From Bryobacterales bacterium (GTDB lineage: Bacteria; Acidobacteriota; Terriglobia; Bryobacterales; Bryobacteraceae): 64,000 nt of DNA. Both the position numbers and the translations under genes were made by a program. Below, piece after piece: positions 1 through 8,236 of this stretch. Location: positions 153,600 through 217,599 of the forward strand of contig PLOR01000029.1 in NCBI GenBank assembly GCA_003142185.1. Direction: 5' to 3'. The notes under the pieces were generated by a model. It searched no databases and was not told where the DNA came from. It worked only from the letters and a program-made list of their open reading frames with translations. Each line of letters starts with the position of its first letter. The first letter of the stretch is position 1.

Positions 1-645
1 TGCCAGGAAGACCTGGCGCCTTCCCCGCAGCACCCCGGCTGCATCTATGGCGAAATGAACCTGTGCCTGCGGCCTTGCCAGCAGGTGGTGGGCCCGGCCG
101 AGTACGGGCACGAAGTGGAGCGAGTGCTCGAATTCCTGCGCAGCGACGGCCAATCGCTGGAGGGCGCGATCGCCAATTCGCGCGACCGGCTGAGCGAGCA
201 GATGCAGTTCGAAGAAGCTGCCCGCCAGCATAAACGCCTGGAGAAAGTGCAGGACGTGCTGAAACTGCGCGACGAGCTGGCGCGCGATATCGATCGGCTG
301 CACGGCGTGGCCATATTGCCATCCGCCGCGCCATCGGCCGTCGAGCTGTGGTTCGTGGCCGGCGGCCATCTGCAAGCCCCCGCGAGGCTGGGATTCGAAG
401 TCGAGGAAGGGAAGCCGGTGTCGCTCGACCAGAAACTGCGCGACTTGCTGGCCACGCTTACGCCGCAGCAGGGAAGCATGCGGGAGCGGCAGGAATCGCT
501 GGCGCTGATCGCGCGCTGGTATTACTCCACCTGGCGCGACGGCGAATGGCTGGCCTTTGACGACTTCACCGCGATTCCCTATCGCAAACTGGTCAACGCC
601 ATCTCGCGCGTGGCGCACGGCGTGGTAGCCGAGCCGCAGCCGTGA
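1..645 (+). CDS. UvrC-like protein with UVR motif, 5' end outside window
   Basis: The frame is open from base 1, so the true start lies upstream; 214 codons are visible. The visible part begins inside a cysteine-containing linker (CIYGEMNLCLRPC), which in UvrC/Cho-type proteins follows the GIY-YIG nuclease domain. A UVR (UvrB-binding) helical hairpin follows, with EQMQFEEAARQHKRLE at about visible residues 63-78. About 130 residues remain after it, and I do not recognise the RNase H-like nuclease or helix-hairpin-helix of full-length UvrC there. A short UvrC paralogue that makes incisions in nucleotide excision repair, or is recruited by UvrB, is therefore more likely than canonical uvrC. The domain call is good; the exact role is inferred. 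Confidence 0.7.
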   Translation, partial: CQEDLAPSPQHPGCIYGEMNLCLRPCQQVVGPAEYGHEVERVLEFLRSDGQSLEGAIANSRDRLSEQMQFEEAARQHKRLEKVQDVLKLRDELARDIDRLHGVAILPSAAPSAVELWFVAGGHLQAPARLGFEVEEGKPVSLDQKLRDLLATLTPQQGSMRERQESLALIARWYYSTWRDGEWLAFDDFTAIPYRKLVNAISRVAHGVVAEPQP

Positions 646-655
646 AACAACGGGG

Positions 656-758
656 GCCACGGATAAACACAGATGAACACAGATAAGAAAGCAAGAAAAC
701 AAGAATCCTGAGACTCTTTATCTGTGTTCATCTGTGTTCATCTGTGTTTATCCGTGGC
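656..758. repeat. Inverted repeat built of ACACAGATGA-type decamers
   Basis: The left arm (656-686) reads GCCACGGATAAACACAGATG and onward. The right arm (718-758) is its reverse complement but carries one extra copy of the 10-bp unit TCTGTGTTCA (two units left, three right). The arms are AT-rich against a GC-rich background and would form a long hairpin with a loop of about 31 nt. The element sits between the UvrC-like gene and the 3' end of the convergent GH74 gene, so it may also act as a bidirectional transcript end. No ORF lies in it. Confidence 0.75.
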
Positions 759-769
759 TCAAAATGTAG

Positions 770-3052
770 TTATGGCGCGGCGACTCTGTGGCTTAAATCT
801 CCGTACACAATTCCGCGGCCCTGGGTGCCGACGTAAACGCGGCCGTAGATCCGCGGGTCGCCCGAGATTGTGCCGAGCATGCCGAACTGGTGGGCGTCGT
901 CATTGATGCGGACCCAGGAGGCGCCCATATCGTCGGAACGGAAGATCCCGTAAACGCCGCTCACTGTCCCAACGGCGTATATGGCGGGGTACGAGGCGCC
1001 GGGAGCCGCCATGCCGAACCCGGCCAGGGGAGCGCTCTCAATCGAGCCGATCCTGGTGAAGCTGGCGCCGGAGTCCGTCGAGTGGTAGAGACCGCTCGGC
1101 GTCGGCAGCCACAAGTCTCCTTCCCGGCCGAAAACCGCTTTCGGCTGACCTTCGGCCGACCATCCCGTCCCCATGTCCGCGGGAAGCCCAGTGGCTCGCG
1201 CGGCAAACGAGACGCCTCCGTCGGTGCTGGCATATACGATTCCGGTGGCGGCGTCATATCCATAGAACTTGTTCGGATTCACCCGGTCCGATACCACCCG
1301 CAGGCCAACCGGCGCTCCGGTCGAAGAAACCCACGGACCGTTGCGGATGTAGGCGGGCACGGAGTCCGGAGGCGCCCAGACATAGGTAGAGCCATTGGCG
1401 GAGACGGCTACCATGGCGGTGGTACCGCTGACGCTCGACCCAAGCCCCGCGCCCGGGGGAACGCCGCCTATCGGCATCCAGGTGGCGCCGCCATCCTCGG
1501 ACCAGGCGGACCCGATGTCTCCGTTGTAATTCAGCATGCCCACCCGAGCCATCACGAGAGGATTCAACTCGGCAAAGTCTATGGACGAGACATCGACCAT
1601 GAGTGGATTCAGATACGGTGCGGGAGAAACGCCGAGGTCGTCATGCCGGAAGCCGCCCTCGTCCCCAACCGCGCTGAACAGGTGAGCGCCGGATGGCGGA
1701 CTGACCACCAGGCGAATCACGGTTTCTTCGATTCCATTCGCTCCCACGTACCAGTGAGTGGGCTGTCCGGAATCCATCTGGGTCAGATCATTGGTGGCCC
1801 ACACGGAGTTGCCGGCGTCATAGAGGGCGTGGTTGGAATCGAACGGATCGACTTCGAACGAAGCGTTCCACACTCCGAAAGTCACCTGGTAATTCAGAAA
1901 CGGGGACAAAGAGGTGTCGCGCACGGAGTACTGCTGCAGGCTTCTCCAGGTCGCGCCGCCGTCGGTGCTGCGGAAAAAGTCGTCCCCCGGCCACCAGCGG
2001 TTCCAGGTGCCCACCATGACGGTCCCATTGCGCTGAGCGTCCACGCCGACGGCGCAGTAGCCGTACCACAAGTTAATCTGCGTGTCCGGCGGCGTGATAT
2101 CGGTCCAGGTTCCATTGTTGGTGTTGAGCTTGTAGACCGCTCCGTTGCCGATGCTGGAGAGCCCCGGCGAATTGGCGTAGGTCACGTACAGCAGGCCGTC
2201 GGGACCGAGTGCGCAGCGCATGGGCCGCAGTGTCTCTCCGTCGGGCAGAGTGGTGGGTTGGCCGGGCACCTGCTGCCAGGTGGCGCCGCTGTCTGTTGAA
2301 CGATAAATACCCCCGGTGTAAGCGCCAACATAGACGGTGCCCTGGTGCCGCGGGTCGAAGCGGACGAAGACCACGCCCACCAGGTCGGGAGTAGCGGTAA
2401 TGGGGAAGCTCGCCATCTGGCTCCAGGTGGCCCCGTAATCCGAGCTCAGCCAAAGCCCATTCTCATGCGTGCCGAGATAAAGCTGGTTGGGCTGAAATGG
2501 ATTGACGGCCAGGCGCTCGCCGCCCTGCTGGCCATAATCATCGTTGCCGCCGAGCTTGAAGGGCAGATTGACACGGTCGAAAGTGCGGCCCTGGTTCCTG
2601 GAAATGAGAATCGCGCCGTTGATGGTGATCCATGACTCGATATACATGCCCGCGGCGAGATAGAGGCGGTCCGGGTCGGTCGGGTCGAGGGCAATGCTCT
2701 CGATTCCCATCAGGCTCCAGTCCGCATTTGTGCCATCGAGCCAATCGGTCAGCGGAATCCACAGCGAGGTGGCCGCGTTCCAACGATAGGCTCCGCCCAC
2801 ATTGGCGCGGATGTACATCAGCCCCGGCTCGGTGGGATGAGTGTAGATGCCCGGCATCACGCCGCCGTCGACGATCTTGACGCTTTGCCAGGTGTAGGGC
2901 GATGAAGACCGCTCGCAGGGCACCGGATTATGATCCGCGCAACCGGGCGCAGCGGCGGCCGCGATCGCCGGTGTGGCGCAGCAGCAGCCCCAACCGGCTG
3001 CGATCGAGATCAGCGCCGAGACGCAAATATCACGTGCCGGTCGATGCGGCAT
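770..3052 (-). CDS. Secreted GH74-family xyloglucanase-like glycoside hydrolase
   Basis: Predicted secreted endo-xyloglucanase of family GH74, which cleaves the beta-1,4-glucan backbone of xyloglucan. The product starts with an Arg-containing n-region and a hydrophobic signal segment, then GH74 sequence: VKIVDGGVMPGIYTHPTEPG, NVGGAYRW and LPFKLGG. At least eight BNR/Asp-box motifs recur (for example SSDYGATW, STDSGATW, STDGGATW, SEDGGATW), as expected for a pair of seven-bladed propellers. The segment GDEGGFRHDDL matches the region of the family's second catalytic Asp, and the protein closes with the typical GRGIVYGDL. I chose the ATG at 3052 over that at 3070 because GGAGG lies seven bases before it. 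About 760 residues, full length. It suggests plant-cell-wall degradation. Confidence 0.88.
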   Translation of the reverse strand: MPHRPARDICVSALISIAAGWGCCCATPAIAAAAAPGCADHNPVPCERSSSPYTWQSVKIVDGGVMPGIYTHPTEPGLMYIRANVGGAYRWNAATSLWIPLTDWLDGTNADWSLMGIESIALDPTDPDRLYLAAGMYIESWITINGAILISRNQGRTFDRVNLPFKLGGNDDYGQQGGERLAVNPFQPNQLYLGTHENGLWLSSDYGATWSQMASFPITATPDLVGVVFVRFDPRHQGTVYVGAYTGGIYRSTDSGATWQQVPGQPTTLPDGETLRPMRCALGPDGLLYVTYANSPGLSSIGNGAVYKLNTNNGTWTDITPPDTQINLWYGYCAVGVDAQRNGTVMVGTWNRWWPGDDFFRSTDGGATWRSLQQYSVRDTSLSPFLNYQVTFGVWNASFEVDPFDSNHALYDAGNSVWATNDLTQMDSGQPTHWYVGANGIEETVIRLVVSPPSGAHLFSAVGDEGGFRHDDLGVSPAPYLNPLMVDVSSIDFAELNPLVMARVGMLNYNGDIGSAWSEDGGATWMPIGGVPPGAGLGSSVSGTTAMVAVSANGSTYVWAPPDSVPAYIRNGPWVSSTGAPVGLRVVSDRVNPNKFYGYDAATGIVYASTDGGVSFAARATGLPADMGTGWSAEGQPKAVFGREGDLWLPTPSGLYHSTDSGASFTRIGSIESAPLAGFGMAAPGASYPAIYAVGTVSGVYGIFRSDDMGASWVRINDDAHQFGMLGTISGDPRIYGRVYVGTQGRGIVYGDLSHRVAAP

Positions 3053-3106
3053 GAAGGTACCCGCCTCCATCTCGCATTATGGCAAAATCCGAGGTGCGGG
3101 TCCGAT

Positions 3107-3769
3107 TCAGTTCGCCTTCTTGCGACGAAGCATTCCCTTGATATCGGGCCAGTACTCGCGCGCGAGATTGCTCACGGCGAAGGTGCCCATGCCGGAGCTG
3201 CCCCACTCCGCAATCGAAGCGGCCGTGCGGTACTCCCGCGGGCTCCAGAGCGTGGCGATACCCCAACTGCCGTACGCATTGGCCGCCAGCGACCACGCCG
3301 GGGTTCGCGAACCGTCCTGACGGCGCGCCGTCACGGTATCCGTAATCACGTGCGCGGTGCGCCGGAAGAAGTTGCCGTGCCCCAACCGGCGGTAGCGCGT
3401 GTCCTCGTAGTGAATGGCCTTTACGGTTTCTTCGAGACCCACCCCAATCACGAACTGCCCGTATAGCGAGGCGATCCGCTTTTCGAAGCCGAGGCGGTCC
3501 TTGCCCCATTCATCGGGCCAGTTGTGCACCTGTTCGATAACGGCCGCTGGGAGAGTGGACGTGAGCGCGCGCACGCTGTACAAACGCTTCACAAAGGTGC
3601 GGAAGGAATGCACCTGCACTGGGTAATCCGGATCGGCCTGCGTGGCGGCCTGTACAGCCGCGGCCGCCGGTGCGCTCGCGCCCGCAACCGGCGCGGCCGG
3701 CTGCTCCTGCGCGCGGCAACAGACCACGGCGAGAGCGGCGGCGAGCATGAGCAGTGCGGTTCTGCGCAA
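3107..3769 (-). CDS. Exported protein of unknown function
   Basis: About 220 residues if translation starts at TTG 3769, which precedes a good signal peptide (LRRTALLMLAAALAVVCC) and has AAGGGA just upstream. The open frame continues to 3931 but that extension is low-complexity and Arg/Pro-rich, so I exclude it. After an Ala/Pro-rich linker the protein has a conserved-looking body (VHNWPDEWGKDRLGFEKR; SSGMGTFAVSNLAREYWPDI). I recognise no family or catalytic motif. It is likely periplasmic or surface-exposed and lies in tandem 54 bp upstream of the GH74 gene on the same strand, so the two may be co-transcribed. Confidence 0.6.
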   Translation of the reverse strand: MRRTALLMLAAALAVVCCRAQEQPAAPVAGASAPAAAAVQAATQADPDYPVQVHSFRTFVKRLYSVRALTSTLPAAVIEQVHNWPDEWGKDRLGFEKRIASLYGQFVIGVGLEETVKAIHYEDTRYRRLGHGNFFRRTAHVITDTVTARRQDGSRTPAWSLAANAYGSWGIATLWSPREYRTAASIAEWGSSGMGTFAVSNLAREYWPDIKGMLRRKKAN

Positions 3770-4039
3770 ATTGAATCCCTTGTGTAGCGACTTGGGAGCG
3801 CAGCCTCGGCAAGGTGGCCGCGCGGAAGGCCGTCTCTCTAGTGTATTACGGAACACGGTAGGGCACGCCCGGCCTTGTAAACTCTTGGGGCCAGGCGGCA
3901 AGCGTTGCCGGTGTCGCACCGCGAATCCCATTGATCTCCAGCACCGGGTCGTGATAGGCTAAAGCCGACGTGGAATGATTTAGGGCGCTGCTTGGCCCGG
4001 CTAATTGCAACCACGGAAAAAAATGCTAAAGGCGATTCG

Positions 4040-4094
4040 GTCTGTTCGAGAACAAGACCCTGGCGCCCATGGCTCCAGGGCTTTTTGTTTTCGC
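4040..4094 (+). terminator. Intrinsic terminator-like hairpin in a leader or small RNA
   Basis: A 6-bp stem CCCTGG (4058-4063) / CCAGGG (4075-4080) with an 11-nt loop is followed directly by CTTTTTGTTTT (4081-4091). No + strand gene lies upstream to be terminated, because the flanking gene runs on the minus strand. The hairpin therefore ends either a small RNA starting in 3800-4040 or an attenuated leader of the gene at 4133. The rest of the 3770-4132 gap shows nothing I recognise. Confidence 0.5.
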
Positions 4095-4132
4095 GCCGTC
4101 CCCATCGCTGGATGTGAAGGGAGAAGTTACCC

Positions 4133-4441
4133 ATGAACGTCTGGCTGAGTCCGGCATCGTCCGGTTTCAATCTGTCCACCAGTGAAGGCGAGTTGCTGGC
4201 GGTGTCCATCCGGGTGGACCCGCGCCGCCTGGAAGCGTTGCTCGAAGCGCTGGCCCTGGTGCCGTTCCCAATCAACCCGCAGATTCATCACGGCGCCGAG
4301 ACGGTAGTCGAGTTCCCGGCTTACCGGAATCGGGTTGCCGAGGTCGAGCGGGTTCTCGAGACATGCGGCTTCGCTCCGCAAAGCCTGCATTCGACGACCA
4401 TGCTCGAGGAGATCCACGCGGCAGCGGGCAGAGTGCAGTAG
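4133..4441 (+). CDS. Small protein of unknown function
   Basis: 102 residues starting MNVWLSPASSGFNLSTSEGE, with GAAGGGAGAAG upstream as a plausible ribosome-binding site. It has no signal peptide and no membrane segment. The middle part (VDPRRLEALLEALALVPFPI and ETVVEFPAYRNRVAEVERVL) looks like a small alpha/beta domain with regularly spaced hydrophobics. I do not recognise the family. It follows the terminator-like hairpin at 4058-4091 and converges on bcp with 3 bp between the stops. Codon use matches the neighbours, so it is probably a real gene. Confidence 0.55.
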   Translation: MNVWLSPASSGFNLSTSEGELLAVSIRVDPRRLEALLEALALVPFPINPQIHHGAETVVEFPAYRNRVAEVERVLETCGFAPQSLHSTTMLEEIHAAAGRVQ

Positions 4442-4444
4442 CCC

Positions 4445-4897
4445 CTACAGCCCGGCCAGCACTTCCGCTGCGTGGCCTTTGGCTTTCACCTTGGCGTAGA
4501 TCTTTTCGATCTTGCCGTCGGGGCCGATCACGAAGGTGCTGCGCACTATCCCCATCACCTTCTTGCCGTACATGTTCTTCTCTTTCCACACGCCATAAGC
4601 CTGGGCCGCGGCTTTCTCTTCATCGGCCAGCAGCGTGAACGGCAGATCGAACTTGTCCTTGAACTTGGCTTGCGCGGCCGGCTTATCGGGCGATACTCCC
4701 ACCACCGCCGCGCCCTTCTTCGCGAACTTCCCGATGCCGTCGCGGAATTCGCAGGCTTCGATGGTACAGCCGGGCGTATCGGCCCTGGGATAGAAATACA
4801 GCACCACGCGTTTGCCTTTGAGAGCGGACAGCTTGAATTCCGCGCCGCTATCCGTGCGCAGCGCGATCTCGGGAGCCTTGTCGCCAACCTGCAACAT
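4445..4897 (-). CDS. bcp: Thioredoxin-dependent thiol peroxidase (Bcp/PrxQ)
   Basis: A peroxiredoxin that reduces hydrogen peroxide and organic hydroperoxides in the cytoplasm with electrons from thioredoxin. The 150-residue protein has the peroxidatic site TPGCT (Cys44) and a resolving Cys49 five residues on (TIEACEFRD). This is the atypical 2-Cys layout of the PrxQ/Bcp class. Length and the C-terminal RSTFVIGPDGKI stretch match the family. It starts 3 bp after the gatB stop, so gatB-bcp is almost certainly one operon. Confidence 0.95.
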   Translation of the reverse strand: MLQVGDKAPEIALRTDSGAEFKLSALKGKRVVLYFYPRADTPGCTIEACEFRDGIGKFAKKGAAVVGVSPDKPAAQAKFKDKFDLPFTLLADEEKAAAQAYGVWKEKNMYGKKVMGIVRSTFVIGPDGKIEKIYAKVKAKGHAAEVLAGL

Positions 4898-4900
4898 GTT

Positions 4901-6379
4901 TCACCCCAGCTTCTGCTTTAACAGTTCCGTCACCACCGCCACGCTGGCCTGCCCACGCGTGGCTTTCATCACCTGGCCCACCAGGTAATTCATCACCGTG
5001 AGCTTGCCGCCGCGATACTGTTCCACCTGCTTGGCACTGGCCGCGATCACGTCCGCGATCACCTTTTCGAGCGCGCCGGTGTCGCTGATCTGCTTTAAGC
5101 CTTCCCGTGAGAGGATAGCCGCCGCGGCATCGCCGGTCGAAAACATCTTGGCGAAGACTTCCTTGGCCAGCTTGCCGGAAAGGTCGCCCGCGACGATCAG
5201 CCTGGCCAGCGCGCCCAGGTTTTCCGCGCTCACCGGGGATTCACCGATCTCCTTGCCCTCGGCCTTCAGCGCGCCCGCGAGGTCGCCCATCACCCAATTC
5301 GCGGCGGTCTTGGCGTCGCCCGAAACGCGCGCCACGGTTTCGTAGTAATCGCTCAACGCGCGCGTCTGCGTCAGCACTCCGGCATCGTATTCGCGCAGGC
5401 CATAAACGCTTGCGAAGCGCGCCCGCCGTGCGGCCGGCAATTCCGGGATAGTGGCTTTCACTTCCGCCAGCCAGGCTTCGCCGATCCGCAGCGGCACCAG
5501 GTCGGGCTCGGGGAAATAGCGGTAATCGTGGGCGTGTTCCTTGCTGCGCATGCCGGCGGTTTGGCCCAGATCCGGATCGTAAAGGCGCGTTTCCTGTTGC
5601 ACTGTGCCGCCGCTATCGAGCACGGCCACCTGGCGCGCAACCTCGTAATCCAGGGCCTCTTTCAAAAAGCGGAACGAGTTCAGGTTCTTGATCTCCGCCT
5701 TGGTGCCCAGCTTTTCGGCCCCGCGCAACCGCACCGACACGTTGGCGTCGCAGCGCAGATGGCCCTTTTCCATATCGCAGATCGAGACTTCGATGAACTG
5801 GAGCGCCTGCTTGACCTCGGCCAGGTAAGCGTATGCTTCGTCGGAGCTGCGCATGTCCGGCTCGCTGACGATCTCGATCAAGGGCGTGCCGCTGCGGTTC
5901 AGATCCACGTAGGACGCGCGGGCGGAATCCTTGAAGCCTTCGTGCACGCTCTTGCCGGCGTCGTCCTCCATGTGGACGCGCGTCACGCCGATGCGCTTGC
6001 GCTCACCGGCCACTTCGATATCCACGTACCCGCCCTCGGAAAACGGTTCGTCATATTGCGAGATCTGGTAGCCCTTGGGTAGGTCCGGGTAAAAATAGTT
6101 CTTGCGCGCGAAACGTGAAACCGGGCGGATGCGGCAATTGAGCGCCAGCGCGCCCTTGATCGCCAGTTCCACGGCGTGCCGGCTCAGCACTGGCAGCGCG
6201 CCCGGCAGGCCCAGGCACACCGGGCACACATTGGTGTTCGGCGGCTCGCCGAAGCTGGTCGGGCATCCGCAAAAAATCTTGGTCGCGGTCGAGAGCTGGA
6301 CATGAACTTCCAGCCCAATCACCGTTTCGTAACGCGCAATCGCATCTGGGCTCGCTAGTTCGGTAGCGGAAGATGGCAT
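4901..6379 (-). CDS. gatB: Asp/Glu-tRNA amidotransferase subunit B
   Basis: The tRNA-binding kinase-like subunit of GatCAB, which converts Glu-tRNA(Gln) or Asp-tRNA(Asn) to the correct amidated forms. The 492-residue protein has the diagnostic starts YETVIGLEVHVQLST and TKIFCGCPTSFG, followed by VCPVCLGLPGALPVLS. Also visible are RKNYFYPDLPKGYQISQYD, HMEDDAGKS and SGTPLIEIVSEPD, with a C-terminal YqeY-like helical tail containing GKLTVMNYLVGQVMKATRG. Full length. gatA and gatC are not next to it in this window. It is the first gene of a two-gene unit with bcp. Confidence 0.97.
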   Translation of the reverse strand: MPSSATELASPDAIARYETVIGLEVHVQLSTATKIFCGCPTSFGEPPNTNVCPVCLGLPGALPVLSRHAVELAIKGALALNCRIRPVSRFARKNYFYPDLPKGYQISQYDEPFSEGGYVDIEVAGERKRIGVTRVHMEDDAGKSVHEGFKDSARASYVDLNRSGTPLIEIVSEPDMRSSDEAYAYLAEVKQALQFIEVSICDMEKGHLRCDANVSVRLRGAEKLGTKAEIKNLNSFRFLKEALDYEVARQVAVLDSGGTVQQETRLYDPDLGQTAGMRSKEHAHDYRYFPEPDLVPLRIGEAWLAEVKATIPELPAARRARFASVYGLREYDAGVLTQTRALSDYYETVARVSGDAKTAANWVMGDLAGALKAEGKEIGESPVSAENLGALARLIVAGDLSGKLAKEVFAKMFSTGDAAAAILSREGLKQISDTGALEKVIADVIAASAKQVEQYRGGKLTVMNYLVGQVMKATRGQASVAVVTELLKQKLG

Positions 6380-6422
6380 GATTTCCTTACATTATAGTGG
6401 CCGAGGGCCGGGCATGCCCGGA

Positions 6423-6514
6423 GGTAGGACGGACGATCGGTTTTAGTCGTCTGTCAAGCCGCCCGCGCCCTGGCGTAACGCGACAGGCCACAAAAACCGA
6501 TGGCCCGTCCTACC
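6423..6514. repeat. Dispersed palindrome, family B copy 1
   Basis: A 92-bp element bounded by GGTAGGACGGACGATCGG at the left and CCGATGGCCCGTCCTACC at the right, with inner arms GTCGTCTGTC / GCGACAGGCCAC. The same boundaries recur at 19729-19811 and 51604-51694. Its right end overlaps the stop codon of the lipoprotein gene at 6510-6929: that gene's TAG is part of the element's GGTAGGAC terminus. It has the form of a REP/REPIN-type repeat. Confidence 0.85.
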
Positions 6515-6929
6515 GCGAATCCGGCGGCCCGAGACGGCCCTCCAGTTCGCGGATGAAGCTCTCGAGCGCCTGGCGTTCGGCCGCCTGCCATTTGACGACC
6601 ACGAAGAAGTGGCCGCGATTGAAGAACACGGTATCGGCGGAAGGCCGCCAGCGCTGGCTCAGCTCCAGGCCCACCGTCGCCGAGGAGAGCGCGTATACGC
6701 GCGCCGCGAGCTTGCCGGGGCCTTCGTACAACCCCTCTTTGAGCCACTCGATTTCATTGCGCGGCACCGGATCGGGAGCCTCCGATACCGGAACCTCGCG
6801 CGCCACCACCAGCCGCCATCCCCCCGCCGCACTGGCCGGAAACAGGTTGGGAGGCATCGCCACAGGTCTGTGGCAGCCGGCCAGCACGCAACACGCGCCC
6901 GCCGCCAGAATCTTCAGTGCCCACGCCAT
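6510..6929 (-). CDS. Predicted lipoprotein of unknown function
   Basis: 139 residues from the ATG at 6929. The frame stays open to 6989, but that part runs into a dispersed repeat. The N-terminus MAWALKILAAGACCVLAGC is a classical lipoprotein signal with the lipobox LAGC, so the mature protein should be anchored to a membrane. The rest (WRLVVAREVPVSEAPDPVP and FFNRGHFFVVVKWQAAERQA) looks like one small soluble domain that I do not recognise. The TAG stop is supplied by the end of the family B repeat, so the C-terminus may have been trimmed by the repeat's insertion. Confidence 0.65.
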   Translation of the reverse strand: MAWALKILAAGACCVLAGCHRPVAMPPNLFPASAAGGWRLVVAREVPVSEAPDPVPRNEIEWLKEGLYEGPGKLAARVYALSSATVGLELSQRWRPSADTVFFNRGHFFVVVKWQAAERQALESFIRELEGRLGPPDSR

Positions 6930-6958
6930 CAGCTTGATTCTGACATGAGTGTAGGGGC

Positions 6959-7022
6959 GGGGACAGACCGCTCTGTCCACGCGGCGCAAGAGCGGCGCCT
7001 TGGGACAGAGAGGTCAGTCCCC
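6959..7022. repeat. Dispersed palindrome, family A copy 1 (inverted orientation)
   Basis: 64 bp starting GGGGACAGACCGCTCTGTCC and ending GGACAGAGAGGTCAGTCCCC. Its reverse complement matches copy 2 (8237-8300) at all but about three positions. The two copies are inverted relative to each other and enclose the PadR/HAAS gene pair. A third copy is at 49778-49855. Confidence 0.85.
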
Positions 7023-7058
7023 GCAATAAGTGTTGGAACCAAGTAGCTGGCATTATCG

Positions 7059-7072
7059 TATACTATGCATTG
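7059..7072 (+). promoter_or_regulatory. -10 element directly upstream of the padR start
   Basis: TATACT at 7059-7064 is followed seven bases later by the most likely start codon (GTG 7072). Transcription would begin at about 7071-7072, so the message would be leaderless or nearly so. I see no Shine-Dalgarno sequence and no strong -35 box at 17 bp, so the promoter may depend on an activator or an extended contact. Confidence 0.4.
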
Positions 7073-7464
7073 TGGAGTACTCGGACGAAGGCAGAGACCG
7101 GCGGATTACCCAACTGCGGAAGGGCATCCTGGAATTGGCTGTGATGGGAGTTCTGTACGACGAACGGCATTACGGCTACTCGCTGGTCCGCGTTCTCTCC
7201 GAAAGCGGCTCCATCTCACTCAAGGAAGGCACCATTTATCCCATACTGGCGCGCCTCGACCGGGACGGCCTGGTCCGCTCGGAATGGGTGGAGTCCGATC
7301 AGGGGCCTCCTCGCAAATACTACGCGCTGACGTCTTCCGGCCGGCAGCTCTTCGATGCGCTGAGCCAGGAACTGGACGTATTGGTTTCCCTGGTCCAGCA
7401 AAAGTGGAAGGCCCCGGAGCAGTCCGCGCGTGCCGGGAAGAAACTTGTGGTCCGAAAGGGGTAA
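7072..7464 (+). CDS. PadR-family transcriptional regulator
   Basis: A winged-helix repressor of about 130 residues. The PadR core is clear: ITQLRKGILELAVMGVLYD, HYGYSLVRVLSE, LKEGTIYPILARLDRDGLV and PPRKYYALTSSGRQ, followed by a C-terminal dimerisation helix. I chose GTG 7072 because conserved sequence begins about ten residues later and the open frame before it runs back into the family A repeat. It lies 5 bp upstream of the HAAS-type membrane protein gene. Such padR-membrane pairs are common in Acidobacteria, where the regulator usually controls its own operon; the ligand is unknown. Confidence 0.9.
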   Translation: MEYSDEGRDRRITQLRKGILELAVMGVLYDERHYGYSLVRVLSESGSISLKEGTIYPILARLDRDGLVRSEWVESDQGPPRKYYALTSSGRQLFDALSQELDVLVSLVQQKWKAPEQSARAGKKLVVRKG

Positions 7465-7469
7465 ACAAA

Positions 7470-8228
7470 ATGAGTGCCTATCCGGAAGTGGTGGCGAAGA
7501 TTGCCAGCGACTATTTGGAGCGTGTGAAGTCGCAGCTCCGCTTGGTCCCGGCTCATGAGCAGGTCGAGTTTCTGCGGGAGATCGAGTCGCACCTGTATGA
7601 ATCTTACCAGCAAATGCCGGGCGAAGACGACGTGGCGCGAATACTCGCCGTGTTGCGGAAGTTCGGCGAACCTGCCGAAGTGGTGTCCGACCGGCTGCCC
7701 GGTGCGATGGTGCGGAGCGGCACCAGGCGCAACCTGCCGCTGTACGTAGTGGGCGGGATACTCATCGCGTTGTTCGGGCTCCCCCTGGGATCGGCCGGCG
7801 TCGGGGTGCTGGTGGGCCTGCTCGCAGCGCTGGCAGGCATTTTGGTCGCTTATTATGCGGTTGCGGGCAGCTTCCTCCTGGTCGGCGCCGTGACCATGTT
7901 GCTGGGTTTGATTCGAATCATCCTGCCGCAGTTATTTGACCGGCTGGTCGCGCTCGGCTATATCCAACTGGGTGGCCCGGTCGGCGAATTCCTCGATCAC
8001 TTCTCGCCTGGATATCAAGGAATCTTGATCATCTTGTTTGCCAGCTTGTTTGCCGGCGCCGGGTGGGGCATGCTGTGGGTAGGAAAATACATGCTTCGGG
8101 GACTGCGTTTCCTGTTTAGCCTGACCTTCGATTGGATGCGGCGGTTCGCGCAAGGCGCCCGGCGGAAGCTGCGGCGCGGCAATCGCGAAGCGCCCCAGTT
8201 GGGCAAGGCCTCATTCGTGAAACAGTGA
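7470..8228 (+). CDS. HAAS-domain (DUF1700-like) integral membrane protein
   Basis: 252 residues from ATG 7470, with GAAAGGGG upstream. The N-terminal 75 residues form a HAAS-type helical domain (YLERVKSQLRLVPAHEQVEF, FLREIESHLYE, VLRKFGEPAEV), the standard partner of PadR regulators. About four hydrophobic segments follow (VVGGILIALFGLPLG, GVLVGLLAALAGILVAYYAV, FLLVGAVTMLLGLI, ILIILFASLFAGAGWGM), then a basic cytoplasmic tail. It is likely co-transcribed with padR and may tune regulator activity at the membrane; this is inferred from known pairings, not shown here. Confidence 0.8.
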   Translation: MSAYPEVVAKIASDYLERVKSQLRLVPAHEQVEFLREIESHLYESYQQMPGEDDVARILAVLRKFGEPAEVVSDRLPGAMVRSGTRRNLPLYVVGGILIALFGLPLGSAGVGVLVGLLAALAGILVAYYAVAGSFLLVGAVTMLLGLIRIILPQLFDRLVALGYIQLGGPVGEFLDHFSPGYQGILIILFASLFAGAGWGMLWVGKYMLRGLRFLFSLTFDWMRRFAQGARRKLRRGNREAPQLGKASFVKQ

Positions 8229-8236
8229 AGAGGACC

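Noticed and set aside
890-2299. 469-codon open frame on the plus strand
   Set aside because: Antisense to the GH74 gene and without recognisable domains.
3770-3931. 54-codon N-terminal extension of the exported protein at 3107
   Set aside because: Arg/Pro-rich and unlike a protein start; TTG 3769 precedes a good signal peptide and has a ribosome-binding site.
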